Shown here: piece after piece, positions 9,182 through 18,653 of the stretch
Numbering within the stretch: position 1 is the stretch's first letter
Layout of the letters: each line of letters opens with the position of its first letter
Source: Paraburkholderia caledonica NBRC 102488
GTDB taxonomy: Bacteria; Pseudomonadota; Gammaproteobacteria; Burkholderiales; Burkholderiaceae
Direction of reading: 5' to 3'
NCBI RefSeq assembly: GCF_000685095.1
Contig: NZ_BAYE01000012.1
Span: 124,001-188,000, forward strand
Length of the DNA stretch: 64,000 nucleotides
Program-made: the position numbers and the translations under genes
The notes under the pieces: model-generated
Seen by the model: the letters and a program-made list of their open reading frames with translations, nothing else
Told to the model about the DNA's origin: nothing
The model's database searches: none

Positions 9182-10432
9182 TCAGGTCACTGCGCCGCGC
9201 GCGGCGAATTCGGGTGCTCGCCAGATCTCGCGCACGAGCACCTCGCGCAACGTTTCCACGGCATCCCATACATCGACGAAGCGCGTATACAGCGGCGTGA
9301 AGCCGAAGCGCAATACGTGCGGCTCGCGATAATCGCCGATCACGCCGCGCGCGATCAACGCCTGCATGACCTCGTAGCCATGCGGATGTTCGAAGCTCGC
9401 ATGCGAGCCGCGCTGTGAATGTGCGCGCGGCGTGACGAGCTTCAACGGAAATTCGCTGCAACGTGTCTCGACCAGTTCGATGAACAGATCGGTCAGCGCG
9501 AGCGACTTGCGGCGAATCGCCTGCATGTCGGTCTGCAGGAAAACGTCGACTCCGCATTCGACGAGCGCCATCGAGACCATCGGCTGCGTGCCGCACAGAA
9601 AGCGGCCGATGCCGTCGTCGGGCTGATACGCGGGGTCCATCTTGAACGGCGCGCGATGCCCCCACCAGCCGGAAAGCGGTTGCGCAAAATCGTTCTGATG
9701 ACGCTGCGGCACCCAGACGAATGCGGGCGAGCCCGGGCCGCCGTTCAGGTACTTGTACGTGCAACCCACCGCATAGTCGGCACCCACGCCATTCAGATCG
9801 ACCGGCACGGCGCCGGCCGAATGCGCGAGATCCCACAGAGCCAGCGCGCCCTTGTCGTGAATCAGTCTGGTCAACGCGGTCATGTCGTGCATGTAGCCGG
9901 TGCGGTAGTTGACGTGCGTGATCATCGCGATCGCGGTGTCTTCGCCGATTGCCTCGGGCAACTCGGACGGATCGTCGACGAGTCGAAGTTCATAGCCGCG
10001 GTCGAGTTGCTCGATCAAGCCCTGCGCGATGTAGAGGTCCGTCGGAAAGTTAGAACGCTCCGAGACGATCACGCGGCGCTTCGGGTCGCGTGCGTTCGCG
10101 AGCCGCAGCGCGGCGGACAACAGCTTGAACAGATTGATCGAAATCGTATCGGTGACGACCACCTCGTTTTCAGCCGCGCCGATCAACGGCGCAAGCTTGT
10201 TGCCGAGGCGGCGCGGCAACGCGAACCAGCCCGCGGCGTTCCAGCTGCGGATCAAGCCCTCGCCCCATTCGGCGGCGATCACGGTTTGTGCGCGTTGGGC
10301 AGCAGCGGCTGGCGGCACGCCGAGCGAATTGCCGTCGAGGTAAATAGTGGTCGGCGACAACGCGAACTGGTCGCGTAATGTCGCGAGCGGGTCGGCGCTA
10401 TCGAGCGCCAATGCTTCTTCGCGGTGTTTCAT
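9182..10432 (-). CDS. kynU: Kynureninase
   Basis: A 416-residue PLP enzyme that cleaves kynurenine to anthranilate and alanine. YLDGNSLGVPP lies near residue 35. The PLP-lysine region CTYKYLNGGPGSPAFVWVP and the downstream SGWWGHRAPF are diagnostic of kynureninases. It sits between kynB (37 bases away) and kynA (10 bases), on the same strand. With its neighbours it completes tryptophan to anthranilate. Confidence 0.96.
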   Translation of the reverse strand: MKHREEALALDSADPLATLRDQFALSPTTIYLDGNSLGVPPAAAAQRAQTVIAAEWGEGLIRSWNAAGWFALPRRLGNKLAPLIGAAENEVVVTDTISINLFKLLSAALRLANARDPKRRVIVSERSNFPTDLYIAQGLIEQLDRGYELRLVDDPSELPEAIGEDTAIAMITHVNYRTGYMHDMTALTRLIHDKGALALWDLAHSAGAVPVDLNGVGADYAVGCTYKYLNGGPGSPAFVWVPQRHQNDFAQPLSGWWGHRAPFKMDPAYQPDDGIGRFLCGTQPMVSMALVECGVDVFLQTDMQAIRRKSLALTDLFIELVETRCSEFPLKLVTPRAHSQRGSHASFEHPHGYEVMQALIARGVIGDYREPHVLRFGFTPLYTRFVDVWDAVETLREVLVREIWRAPEFAARGAVT

Positions 10433-10469
10433 GGTGGTCTCGTTCAGTCGGATGATGCGGATTCAACAA

Positions 10470-11108
10470 TCAGTGCGCGTCCGGGAGCGCGCGGAGCACT
10501 GCGCGCACGGGGCTTGCGTCGAGCGTGGTCAGTTTCAGCGGCAGCGCGATCAGTTCGTAGTCGCCGGGAGCGACGTCGTCGAGCACGATGCCTTCAAGAA
10601 TGGCCATGCCGTGCGCGCGAACGCGGTGATGCGCGTCCATCGTTTTCGATTCCTGTGGATCGAGCGAAGGCGTGTCGATGCCGATCAGCTTCACGCCGTT
10701 CGCCGCCAGCAGGTCGATCGTTTCAGGCGCGACGGCGCAGAAGCCGCTGTCCCACGCCGCAGTCGGCGCATTTCTGTAAGTTCGCAGTAAGACTCGCGGT
10801 GGCAAGTCGCCCTGCAAACCATCCAGGTGTTGTGGCCTCACAACAGGCGAGGCGCCGATGCAATGAATCACGCGGCATCGTCCGAGGTAGATGTCGAGCG
10901 GTACATGGCCAATCGCGGCGCCTGCTGCGTCGTAGTGCAAGGGGGCGTCGGTATGGGCGCCGGTATGCGGCGAGAGAGTCAGCCGTGCGACGTTCACGGG
11001 CGACCCGGCCTCGATGCGCCAGACGCGCTCGATGCCCACGGGCGTGTCGCCAGGCCAGACCGGCGTCGCCGTATCGACGGCGGGGGTAATGTCCCAGAGT
11101 GTCTGCAT
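10470..11108 (-). CDS. kynB: Kynurenine formamidase (metal-dependent cyclase family)
   Basis: A 212-residue hydrolase converting N-formylkynurenine to kynurenine and formate. It carries the metal-binding signature HTGAHTDAPLH at residues 48-58 and the C-terminal DVAPGDYELIALPLKL of the KynB/cyclase family. It is the first gene of the kyn operon and is read divergently from the Lrp-type regulator. Spacing to kynU is 37 bases. The order kynB-kynU-kynA gives all three enzymes of the anthranilate branch. Confidence 0.95.
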   Translation of the reverse strand: MQTLWDITPAVDTATPVWPGDTPVGIERVWRIEAGSPVNVARLTLSPHTGAHTDAPLHYDAAGAAIGHVPLDIYLGRCRVIHCIGASPVVRPQHLDGLQGDLPPRVLLRTYRNAPTAAWDSGFCAVAPETIDLLAANGVKLIGIDTPSLDPQESKTMDAHHRVRAHGMAILEGIVLDDVAPGDYELIALPLKLTTLDASPVRAVLRALPDAH

Positions 11109-11237
11109 GTCTCCATCTGCGGTTGATGTCTATAGGGAATGATAGGTGTCTGACCGCGAAATGTGATTGCGAAAAAATCTCCTTCCGAGCCGTGTCTTGG
11201 AACATAATTTGAGACAAATGGGAAAGGGAGACCGAAT

Positions 11238-11753
11238 ATGAACGCGATCTCGCTCGACGCCACCGATTGCCGTATTTTGGCGGTGCTCCAGCAAGAAGGA
11301 CGAATCAGCAATCTCGATCTCGCGGAGCGCATCTCGCTGTCGCCGTCGGCATGCCTGCGGCGGTTGCGTCTACTTGAAGAGCAGGGTGTCATCGAGCACT
11401 ACCGCGCGTGTCTGAACCGCGAGGTGTTGGGATTCGAACTGGAAGCATTCGTGCAGGTGTCGATGCGCAACGACCAGCAGAACTGGCACGAGCGCTTTGC
11501 CGATGCGCTGCGCGATTGGCCGGAAGTGGTCGGCGCCTTTGTCGTGACGGGCGAGACGCATTACCTGCTGCGCGTTCTTGCGCACAACCTCAAGCACTAT
11601 TCGGATTTCGTGCTGGAGCGTCTCTACAAGGCGCCGGGAGTGATGGATATTCGCTCGAATATCGTGCTGCAGACTTTGAAGGAAGATTCGGGCGTGCCGG
11701 TGTCGCTGGTCACGAAAACCGGCGGCCACGGCGCGCCGCACAACGACCGTTGA
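11238..11753 (+). CDS. kynR: Lrp/AsnC family transcriptional regulator (KynR-type)
   Basis: A 171-residue regulator with an N-terminal AsnC helix-turn-helix (ILAVLQQEGRISNLDLAERI, about residues 14-33, then LSPSACLRRLRLLEEQGVI) and a C-terminal RAM ligand-binding domain (about 75-150, with VVGAFVVTGETHYLL). It faces kynB across 129 bases, the arrangement in which KynR of Pseudomonas responds to kynurenine and controls kynBU. The role is inferred from that context. The C-terminal tail after residue 155 is extra. Confidence 0.88.
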   Translation: MNAISLDATDCRILAVLQQEGRISNLDLAERISLSPSACLRRLRLLEEQGVIEHYRACLNREVLGFELEAFVQVSMRNDQQNWHERFADALRDWPEVVGAFVVTGETHYLLRVLAHNLKHYSDFVLERLYKAPGVMDIRSNIVLQTLKEDSGVPVSLVTKTGGHGAPHNDR

Positions 11754-11795
11754 GGCGCTGCCTCGCGTTGGAGCCGTTGCGGGCGCCAAACACGG

Positions 11796-12305
11796 TTACA
11801 GCGGTTTGAGCCCGTGAAACTGGCCGTTCTGAAACACGAGCGGCGCGATCTCCGCCGCATTCTCATGCACGCCGCAACGCTCCACCTCGCCGACGAAAAT
11901 CACGTGGTCGCCTTCTTCGTAACGGCTGCGGTTATGGCACTCGAACCAGGCCAGCGCGCCGTCGAGTACGGGCATGCCCGTGTCGCCCGCCGCGTGCGAT
12001 ACGCCTTCGAACCGATCGCCTTTGACCGTGGCAAAGCGCTTGCATAGATCGAGTTGCGACGAGGCCAGCACATTGACGACGTAATGGCTGTTCGTGCGGA
12101 ACACCGGCATGGACGCCGAGCGCGTTGCCAGGCTCCACAGCACCAGCGGCGGGTCGAGCGAAACCGAATTAAACGAACTGGCGGTGATGCCGATCAACTG
12201 CCCGGACGCCGCACGCGTTGTGATCACGGTGACGCCGGTAGCAAACTGGCTGAGCGCCTGCCGGAAGGCGGCCTGGTCGAAATTGGGCGGGCTGGCTTGC
12301 TTCAT
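11796..12305 (-). CDS. Flavin reductase family protein
   Basis: A 169-residue protein of the split-barrel flavin reductase family (HpaC/RutF type). FRQALSQFATGVTVITT begins the domain, ITASSFNSVSLDPPLVLWSL is the FMN-binding region, and the C-terminus has HVIFVGEVERCGV. I chose the ATG at 12305 because the domain starts directly after it; the reading frame runs open further upstream without family similarity. It probably supplies reduced FMN to a monooxygenase, but none lies adjacent. It converges with kynR. Confidence 0.85.
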   Translation of the reverse strand: MKQASPPNFDQAAFRQALSQFATGVTVITTRAASGQLIGITASSFNSVSLDPPLVLWSLATRSASMPVFRTNSHYVVNVLASSQLDLCKRFATVKGDRFEGVSHAAGDTGMPVLDGALAWFECHNRSRYEEGDHVIFVGEVERCGVHENAAEIAPLVFQNGQFHGLKPL

Positions 12306-12560
12306 TGAGCGCAGGCCGTGGATGCACGTGAACGGGAAGCCGCGGTAAAGCGCTTGCCCGCACAGCGGGAAACAGATAATTCGAAAGTCATAGTGAAAAT
12401 CGTCGATTTGCCCCAATTTTAACTGCAATCGCGATGCATCGGCCGGACGCAGAACGGCGCATCGCAAAACCCGCTAAGCTGAGCACTGTGCAGGCGACAT
12501 AAGCGCTGTGGCGAAGCGGAAGCGGCATAGGCCGATCACGAGCTTGAAGGAGCGAGCAGC

Positions 12561-13109
12561 ATGAGTCAGACAGGCGAAGTCGCCACCTTGGGTGGCGGGT
12601 GTTTCTGGTGCCTCGAAGCGGTTTATCTGGGCGTCGAGGGAGTGAACTCCGTGGAGTCGGGCTATGCAGGCGGCGAGACGCAGCGTCCGACGTATGAGCA
12701 GGTGTGCGACGGCGCGACGGGCCACGCCGAGGTCGTCAAGGTGGACTTCGATCCGGCAAAGATCGGCTATCGCGAGATTCTGGATATTTTCTTCGCGATC
12801 CACGATCCGACGCAGCTGAACCGTCAAGGTAACGACGTCGGCACGCAATACCGTTCAGTGATCTTCACGCACTCCGACGCGCAGCGCGAGACGGCTTTGC
12901 AGGCAATCCGCGAAATCGGCGAGCAGGGCATCTACGACGGCCAGATCGTCACGCAGGTACTGCCGCTCGACGGCAACTACTGGCCCGCCGAGGCCTATCA
13001 TCAGAACTATTTTGCGCAGCATCCGAATCAGGGCTACTGCTCGTTCGTGGTCGCGCCGAAGGTAGCGAAGTTCCGTCAGAAGTTCGCGCACCGCATCAAG
13101 GCGAGTTGA
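12561..13109 (+). CDS. msrA: Peptide-methionine (S)-S-oxide reductase
   Basis: A 182-residue methionine sulfoxide reductase A. The catalytic motif GGGCFWCLEAVY places the nucleophile at Cys14. The conserved VESGYAGGET, YEQVCDGATGHAEVV and IHDPTQLNRQGNDVGTQYR segments follow in order. It repairs oxidised methionine in cytosolic proteins. AAGGAGCGAGCAGC precedes the ATG. The stop overlaps the end of the convergent DUF72 gene by 14 bases. Confidence 0.96.
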   Translation: MSQTGEVATLGGGCFWCLEAVYLGVEGVNSVESGYAGGETQRPTYEQVCDGATGHAEVVKVDFDPAKIGYREILDIFFAIHDPTQLNRQGNDVGTQYRSVIFTHSDAQRETALQAIREIGEQGIYDGQIVTQVLPLDGNYWPAEAYHQNYFAQHPNQGYCSFVVAPKVAKFRQKFAHRIKAS

Positions 13110-14478
13110 CGGGAAGGGCGCCGACATCTTCGTGCTCGTGTGCAAGCCGCGCACAGGCTTCGACGATCTCGCGCGCCAGTTCCACACAACTGAGCGGCGC
13201 CGAGCCTTCAGCCTTGTTGTTGACCGCGATCATCACCGGCTGGCCGGCAAGCGCATAGCGCGCGGCCAGTTCGGCGAGCGACGCGCGCGTCGCCGGGTCC
13301 TGGTCGACGAGCCGGTCGAACGGCTCGTACTTCGCCTTCGCCTGCTCGTACTTGAAGCCGCCATGCAGGCTCCAGCGAACGATTAGCGGCCCGGCCGGTT
13401 CGCCGTCCAGCAGCGCGAGCGCCGCCGCCTGCCGCAGAGGGTCGGGCATCCGCGCATGGATGCCCACGCAGTAGCGCACGCCCGCCGCTTTGAGCGTACG
13501 AATGAAGCGCGGCGTGAGCAGACTGGCGTCGCGGATTTCGATCGCATAGCAGGTGCCTTGCGGCAGCTTCGGCAACGCCATCAGAAAGTCGCCGAGCCGT
13601 TCTATGAACGCGGCCGGCTGCGCGAGCATCCGGTCGGGCAGCGGCGACAGCTGGAACACCAGCGCCCCGGCCTTTTCGCCGAGACCTTCCAGACACGGCG
13701 TGACGAAGTCGTCGATCGCCATCTGCGCGTTGAGGAAGCACGGGTTCAGCGACACCGGCTCGCCGCGTTCGGCGCGCACGGTTGCGTCGGTGATCGTCAT
13801 CGGCGCTTTCACGATAAAGCGGAAATGCTCGGGCACCTGCTGTGCGTAGCGCAGATATTCGGTGACCGTGAGCGCCTGATAGAACGACCGGTCGATGCTG
13901 ACCGTCTTCAGCAGCGGATGCGCGCCGTAGGCGTTGAGGCCGTCGCGCGAGAGCTTGCTGTTGCTGTACTCATCGCCGTAGACGATGCCGTTCCAGCCGG
14001 GAAACGACCATGTCGATGTGCCGAGGTGCACGTGCGGCGGCAGTTGCGCGGCGAGCGCGACTACATCGGGCGAGGGCGGGGCGGCGAGCATTTCCCGCGT
14101 GCGGCGCTTTTTTGGCGTATCGGCCGGCGGCGGGGCTGCTGCGGCGGACGCCGGCGCTTCGTCCTGCTGCCCGTCCTGCTGCCAGAGCGACGCGGCGGCG
14201 GCTTTCTCGTGCGCACCGCGCCGGCTCGCGGGCTTCGACACGGGCGCGGGGCTGGCGGGCGAGGACTCAGAGGCGGCCTCCTGCGCGTGCGGCAATGGAT
14301 CGCCGGACACAGTGCGCGAGGGCCCCGCGCGCGCTTCGGTTTCCGCCGATGCAATCGCCGGTTCCACCGGCATTCCGAACAGATCGAACTGTACCGCTTC
14401 GCTTTGCACGTCCGTTTGGAGTGGCGCTTCCGGCTCGCCCAGCGCCTGTTCCACTTCGCTTGTCCCGCTCTGGCCCAT
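13096..14478 (-). CDS. DUF72 domain-containing protein with long disordered N-terminus
   Basis: A 460-residue protein. The C-terminal part from about residue 150 is a DUF72 (YecE-like, TIM-barrel) domain: HVHLGTSTWSFPGWNGIVY opens it and CYAIEIRDASLLTPRF and VMIAVNNKAEGSAPLSC lie inside. Residues 1 to about 145 are Ala/Pro/Glu-rich low complexity with no recognisable fold, making it much longer than usual DUF72 proteins (about 240-300 residues). The biochemical function is unknown. It overlaps msrA tail to tail by 14 bases. Confidence 0.85.
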   Translation of the reverse strand: MGQSGTSEVEQALGEPEAPLQTDVQSEAVQFDLFGMPVEPAIASAETEARAGPSRTVSGDPLPHAQEAASESSPASPAPVSKPASRRGAHEKAAAASLWQQDGQQDEAPASAAAAPPPADTPKKRRTREMLAAPPSPDVVALAAQLPPHVHLGTSTWSFPGWNGIVYGDEYSNSKLSRDGLNAYGAHPLLKTVSIDRSFYQALTVTEYLRYAQQVPEHFRFIVKAPMTITDATVRAERGEPVSLNPCFLNAQMAIDDFVTPCLEGLGEKAGALVFQLSPLPDRMLAQPAAFIERLGDFLMALPKLPQGTCYAIEIRDASLLTPRFIRTLKAAGVRYCVGIHARMPDPLRQAAALALLDGEPAGPLIVRWSLHGGFKYEQAKAKYEPFDRLVDQDPATRASLAELAARYALAGQPVMIAVNNKAEGSAPLSCVELAREIVEACARLAHEHEDVGALPVNSP

Positions 14479-14549
14479 CGAGATTCGACCTGCTGTTCAG
14501 TAGTTTGCGCCGCGGCGGCACGCTAGTGCACGACGCCGCGGCGCTCCCG

Positions 14550-15764
14550 TCACAGCGGCTTCTCGTACATGTAGCGGCGCGACCACGGCAGGGTTTTTGC
14601 GCTGCGGCCGGCCTTCCGGCATACGACCTGATAGATGGAGACGTCGTCGTTTTCGAATGCGTACGCGCAGCCGGCCAGATATACGCGCCAGATGCGGAAT
14701 TTTTCGTCGTCGACGAGCTTGCGGGCTTCTTCCGCATGCGCCTCGAAATTCTCCGCCCAGATGTCGAGCGTGTGCGCATAGTGACGGCGCAGGCTTTCGA
14801 CGTCAACCGCTTCGAGCCCGCCGCGCTGCATCGATTCGAGCGCGAGGCTGATGTGCGGCAACTCGCCGTCGGGAAACACATAGCGGTCGATGAACTCGCC
14901 GCCGCCAAGCGCGGTTTCGCCACTATCCGAGTCGCTCGACGTGATGCCGTGGTTCATCGCGACGCCGTCGTCGGCGAGCAGGTCGTGCATTTTCCGGAAG
15001 TAACCCGGCAGATTTTTGCGGCCGACGTGCTCGAACATGCCCACGCTCGTGATGCGGTCGAATTGTCCCTCGACGTCGCGGTAATCCTGCAGACGAATCT
15101 CGATCTGATTTTCGAGGCCCGCAGCTTTCACACGCGCCGTGGCGAGATCGAACTGGTTCTGCGACAGCGTCACGCCCACGCATTGCGCACCGAATTTCTG
15201 CGCCGCGCGCAGCACCAGCGCGCCCCAGCCGCAGCCGATGTCGAGCAGGCGCTGCCCCGGCTGCAACTGGATCTTGGTGAGGATGTGGTCGATTTTCTTG
15301 ATCTGCGCGGTCGCCAGATCTTCGTTGCCGTTCTCGAAGTACGCGCACGAGTACACCATGTTCTCGTCGAGCCACAGCTTGTAGAACTCGTTCGAGACGT
15401 CGTAGTGATACTGGATCGCCTTCCGGTCCGACGCTTTCGAATGCTGGAAATAGCGCCGCATGCGCGCGAGTTTGCTCGCACTGGTGACGGTATTGCGCGC
15501 GAGCTGATAGCCCACGTTGATGATGTCCGAGAGCTTGCCCTCGATGTCGATCTTGCCCTTGACGTACGCCTCGCCCAGATTGTCGAGGCTCGGTTCGAGC
15601 AGGTAAGGCAGCGCCGTCGCGCTTTTCACATGCAACGTGACCTGAGGCGCGGCGAACCGCCCGAAGTCGTGTTGCTGGCCGTCCCACAGCACGAGACGTG
15701 CTGGTAAGTCAGCCTTGGTTTTTACTTCTTCCACCCACTGCGCCAGCTTTTTCTCCCAGAACAT
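14550..15764 (-). CDS. cfa: Cyclopropane-fatty-acyl-phospholipid synthase family protein
   Basis: A 404-residue SAM-dependent methyltransferase. HYDVSNEFYKLWLDENMVYS is the hallmark of the cyclopropane synthase family, and LLDIGCGWGALV (near 175) is SAM motif I. Typical GMFEHVGRKNLPGYF and DRYVFPDGELPHI follow. It would methylenate unsaturated acyl chains of membrane phospholipids. Such families also include other lipid-modifying methyltransferases. It precedes the DUF72 gene on the same strand with a 71-base gap. Confidence 0.88.
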   Translation of the reverse strand: MFWEKKLAQWVEEVKTKADLPARLVLWDGQQHDFGRFAAPQVTLHVKSATALPYLLEPSLDNLGEAYVKGKIDIEGKLSDIINVGYQLARNTVTSASKLARMRRYFQHSKASDRKAIQYHYDVSNEFYKLWLDENMVYSCAYFENGNEDLATAQIKKIDHILTKIQLQPGQRLLDIGCGWGALVLRAAQKFGAQCVGVTLSQNQFDLATARVKAAGLENQIEIRLQDYRDVEGQFDRITSVGMFEHVGRKNLPGYFRKMHDLLADDGVAMNHGITSSDSDSGETALGGGEFIDRYVFPDGELPHISLALESMQRGGLEAVDVESLRRHYAHTLDIWAENFEAHAEEARKLVDDEKFRIWRVYLAGCAYAFENDDVSIYQVVCRKAGRSAKTLPWSRRYMYEKPL

Positions 15765-15907
15765 GCGATCTCTCCGTGTCCGTTGAACTAAAGCGAAGCT
15801 TGTGTGGAGCGCAAATCAATGCGGCGCGACTCCCATGCCGCGAGATGCGATCCGTGCGCCGCGCGCTGCTGCGTTGGCTGCGGGCTGGCGGCATTGTTTG
15901 TGTCGAT

Positions 15908-16549
15908 TCACGGCGAGAGACGGGAGATCTGCCAGTCGCTGTTCTCGCTTACGCGCGTGTAAAGCAGGCGGTCATGCAGACGCGACGGCCGACCCTGCCA
16001 GAATTCGATTGCTTCGGGCACCAAACGATAACCGCCCCAATGCGGCGGACGCGGAGGTTCATCGCCATATTGCAGGCGCATTTCGCGTTCGCGCGTTTCG
16101 AGCTGCGAGCGGCTTTCAATCACCTGACTCTGATTCGATGCCCATGCGCCGATTCGTGAACCGGCCGGACGCGACGCGAAATACGCGTCGCTTTCTTCCG
16201 CGCTCGTTTTGACGACGCGCCCCTCGATGCGCACCTGGCGCTCGAGCTCGATCCAGTAGAACAGCAGGCTCGCGTAGGGATTGGTGGCTAGCTCGCGGCC
16301 TTTGCGGCTTTCGTAGTTGGTGAAGAACACGAAGCCCCGTTCGTCGACGCCCTTGATCAACACGATGCGCGCCGAAGGCCGGCCGCGCGAGTCGACAGTG
16401 GCGAGCGTCATCGTATTCGGTTCGGGCAGCTTCGCGTCGACAGCCTGTTGAAACCAGACGTCGAATTGCCGGAACGGGTTGCGATCTACGTCGCCGATGT
16501 CCAGAGAACCCAGCGAATAGTTTTTTCGAAGTTCGGCGAGTGAGGTCAT
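15908..16549 (-). CDS. pdxH: Pyridoxamine 5'-phosphate oxidase
   Basis: A 213-residue FMN-dependent oxidase that makes pyridoxal 5'-phosphate. It has the FMN-binding segments RIVLIKGVDERGFVFFTNYE and RVEG-like IEGRVVKTSAEESDAYF, the basic loop ASRPAGSRIGAWAS, and the C-terminal family signature EFWQGRPSRLHDR, ending in SRLSP. The length matches E. coli PdxH closely. It stands alone upstream of cfa with a 143-base gap. Confidence 0.96.
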   Translation of the reverse strand: MTSLAELRKNYSLGSLDIGDVDRNPFRQFDVWFQQAVDAKLPEPNTMTLATVDSRGRPSARIVLIKGVDERGFVFFTNYESRKGRELATNPYASLLFYWIELERQVRIEGRVVKTSAEESDAYFASRPAGSRIGAWASNQSQVIESRSQLETREREMRLQYGDEPPRPPHWGGYRLVPEAIEFWQGRPSRLHDRLLYTRVSENSDWQISRLSP

Positions 16550-16757
16550 GTTGTTATGCGAACGCTACAGTCAGGGCAGTATAGCTAAGGCATTAATTTT
16601 TTGCGCGCGACTGGATCAAGCGCGACGCAGGCCCGGCGTGCATGATCGGGTAATGCCCCGGAGCGCGACAGGGTGATTGCGGCGGCAATGCTCATTCAGG
16701 CGTTCAGGCAAAATACGGCTGCGCGAACTAAAAGCGCGTCCGTTTCCTGCCTGTTCA

Positions 16758-17621
16758 ATGAGTCCCATCATGTCGACCACCGCGCAATCCGATCTTACTA
16801 CCAGCCTCGACGGGAGTGAAACCGCCGACCGTGCGCGGCGCTTCGGCGGCATTGCGCGTCTTTACGGCGCACCGGCGCTCGCCGCTTTCGAAAGCGCGCA
16901 TGTCGCGGTGATCGGCATCGGCGGAGTCGGGTCGTGGGTGGCCGAGGCGTTGGCGCGCAGCGCTGTCGGCACACTGACGCTGATCGATCTCGACAATGTC
17001 GCCGAGAGCAACACGAACCGGCAGATTCACGCACTCGACGGCAACTACGGAAAACCGAAAGTCGAAGCAATGGCCGAGCGCATCGCGGCAATCAATCCTT
17101 TCTGCGACGTGCGCCTCGTGGAAGACTTCGTCGAGCCCGACAATTTCGCGGCGACGCTCGGCGGCGGCTTCGACTATGTGATCGACGCTATCGACAGCGT
17201 GCGCACCAAAACCGCGCTGATCGCGTGGTGCGTCGAGCGCAAGCAGCCGTTGATCACGATTGGCGGCGCGGGCGGCCAACTGGATCCGACGCGCATTCGC
17301 ATCGACGATCTTGCGTTGACGATTCAGGACCCGTTGCTGTCAAAGGTGCGGGGGCAGTTGCGGAAGCAGCACGGGTTTCCGCGCGGGCCGAAAGCGAAAT
17401 TCAAGGTGAGCGCGGTGTATTCGGACGAGCCGCTCATTTACCCGGAGGCGGCGGTCTGCGATATCGATGCCGAAGCGGAGCACGTCACCACGTCGCCCGG
17501 TCATACGGGGCCGATCGGCCTGAACTGTGCGGGCTTCGGTTCGAGCGTTTGCGTGACGGCGAGTTTTGGTTTCGCCGCCGCCGCGCATGTGCTGCGCGCT
17601 TTGGCGAAACAGGCGGGGTGA
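16758..17621 (+). CDS. tcdA: tRNA threonylcarbamoyladenosine dehydratase
   Basis: A 287-residue ThiF/E1-like ATP-dependent dehydratase that cyclises t6A to ct6A in tRNA. The nucleotide-binding loop GIGGVGSWVAEALARSAVG and DLDNVAESNTNRQ match the family, as do RFGGIARLYG at the N-terminus and CDIDAEAEHV and PIGLNCAGFGSSVC towards the end. The ATG at 16758 is a compromise; ATG 16770 is equally possible, and no clear Shine-Dalgarno decides. The length fits E. coli TcdA (268 residues). Confidence 0.9.
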   Translation: MSPIMSTTAQSDLTTSLDGSETADRARRFGGIARLYGAPALAAFESAHVAVIGIGGVGSWVAEALARSAVGTLTLIDLDNVAESNTNRQIHALDGNYGKPKVEAMAERIAAINPFCDVRLVEDFVEPDNFAATLGGGFDYVIDAIDSVRTKTALIAWCVERKQPLITIGGAGGQLDPTRIRIDDLALTIQDPLLSKVRGQLRKQHGFPRGPKAKFKVSAVYSDEPLIYPEAAVCDIDAEAEHVTTSPGHTGPIGLNCAGFGSSVCVTASFGFAAAAHVLRALAKQAG

Positions 17622-17707
17622 TGCGTTTCTGGCGCGGCAAGCGGCGTGCGGGACGAGCCGGAATTCAGCCCGACGCCGCACGCGAGGTGCGGGTGCCTAG
17701 ACTCGCT

Positions 17708-18556
17708 TCAGTACAGCGCCGCGCTTAGCTTGCGCCGCCATTGCGACACCAGTTCCGGCTGATGCGCGGCGAGATCGAACACGGAGAGCATGGTCTTACG
17801 GCCAATGTCGTCGCGGAACGTGCGGTCGCGCTGCACGATGCCCAGCAGATGTTCCAGCGCGCCCTCGTATTTGCGGCGTGCGATCAGCGCGCTTGCCAGA
17901 TCGAAACGCGCCTCCAGATCGTCCGGATGACTTGCGACGCGCGCTTCCAGTGCGTCGGTGGGCGGCAGGTCGGCGGCGGCATCCACGGCGTCGAGCCGCG
18001 TCTTGATCGCGTTGAAGCGCGCGTCGATGCCTTGCGTGGTTTTCGGCGACAGCAGATCGACTTCGTTGCGCGCCTCGTCGATGCGGTTGTCGTCGAGCAG
18101 CATCTCGATGCGATCCATGCGTGCTTCGTCGAAGCCCGGGTCGTAGGCGAGCGCGGATTCCAGCGCATCGTAAGCGTCTTCGCGGCGACCTTCCTCGAGC
18201 GCGGTCTGCGCCTCGAGACGCGCGGCATCCGCGCCTTGCGGCAAGAGCCGCTCGATGAATTCGCGCAGCTGGCCCTCAGGCAGCACGCCGATGAACTGAT
18301 CCACCGGTTGGCCGTCGGCAAACGCCATGACGTGCGGGATGCTGCGCACCTGGAAGTGCGCGGCGAGTTCCTGATTCTCGTCTACGTTCACCTTGACGAG
18401 CTTCCATTTGCCGGCGGCTTCGGCTTCGAGCTTTTCCAGCATCGGGCCAAGCGTCTTGCAGGGGCCGCACCACGGCGCCCAGAAATCGACCAGCACAGGG
18501 GCCAGTGTCGACGCCGTGATGACGTCCTTTTCAAATGTGGCCAAAGTGGTGTCCAT
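17708..18556 (-). CDS. Thioredoxin-domain co-chaperone, YbbN/CnoX-like
   Basis: A 282-residue protein with an N-terminal thioredoxin domain, active site FWAPWCGPCKTL (Cys30-Gly-Pro-Cys33), followed by a TPR-rich C-terminal half (about 115-282). E. coli YbbN/CnoX has the same architecture but lacks the complete CxxC pair, so this copy may also be redox active. GAGGA precedes the ATG at 18556, favouring it over the in-frame start 60 bases upstream. It converges with tcdA. Confidence 0.88.
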   Translation of the reverse strand: MDTTLATFEKDVITASTLAPVLVDFWAPWCGPCKTLGPMLEKLEAEAAGKWKLVKVNVDENQELAAHFQVRSIPHVMAFADGQPVDQFIGVLPEGQLREFIERLLPQGADAARLEAQTALEEGRREDAYDALESALAYDPGFDEARMDRIEMLLDDNRIDEARNEVDLLSPKTTQGIDARFNAIKTRLDAVDAAADLPPTDALEARVASHPDDLEARFDLASALIARRKYEGALEHLLGIVQRDRTFRDDIGRKTMLSVFDLAAHQPELVSQWRRKLSAALY

Positions 18557-18653
18557 TGCGTCCTCGTCGATAAAAACGGTTTGTCTGCTAGTTGGGGCCG
18601 AACGGCGTGGATTCAATGTTCAATGCGCGCCGCGCTGTCGCCGGGACTGGCCG

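Noticed and set aside
14010..15707. 565-residue open frame antisense to the DUF72 and cfa genes
   Set aside because: It runs across two well-supported genes on the other strand and shows no family motif.
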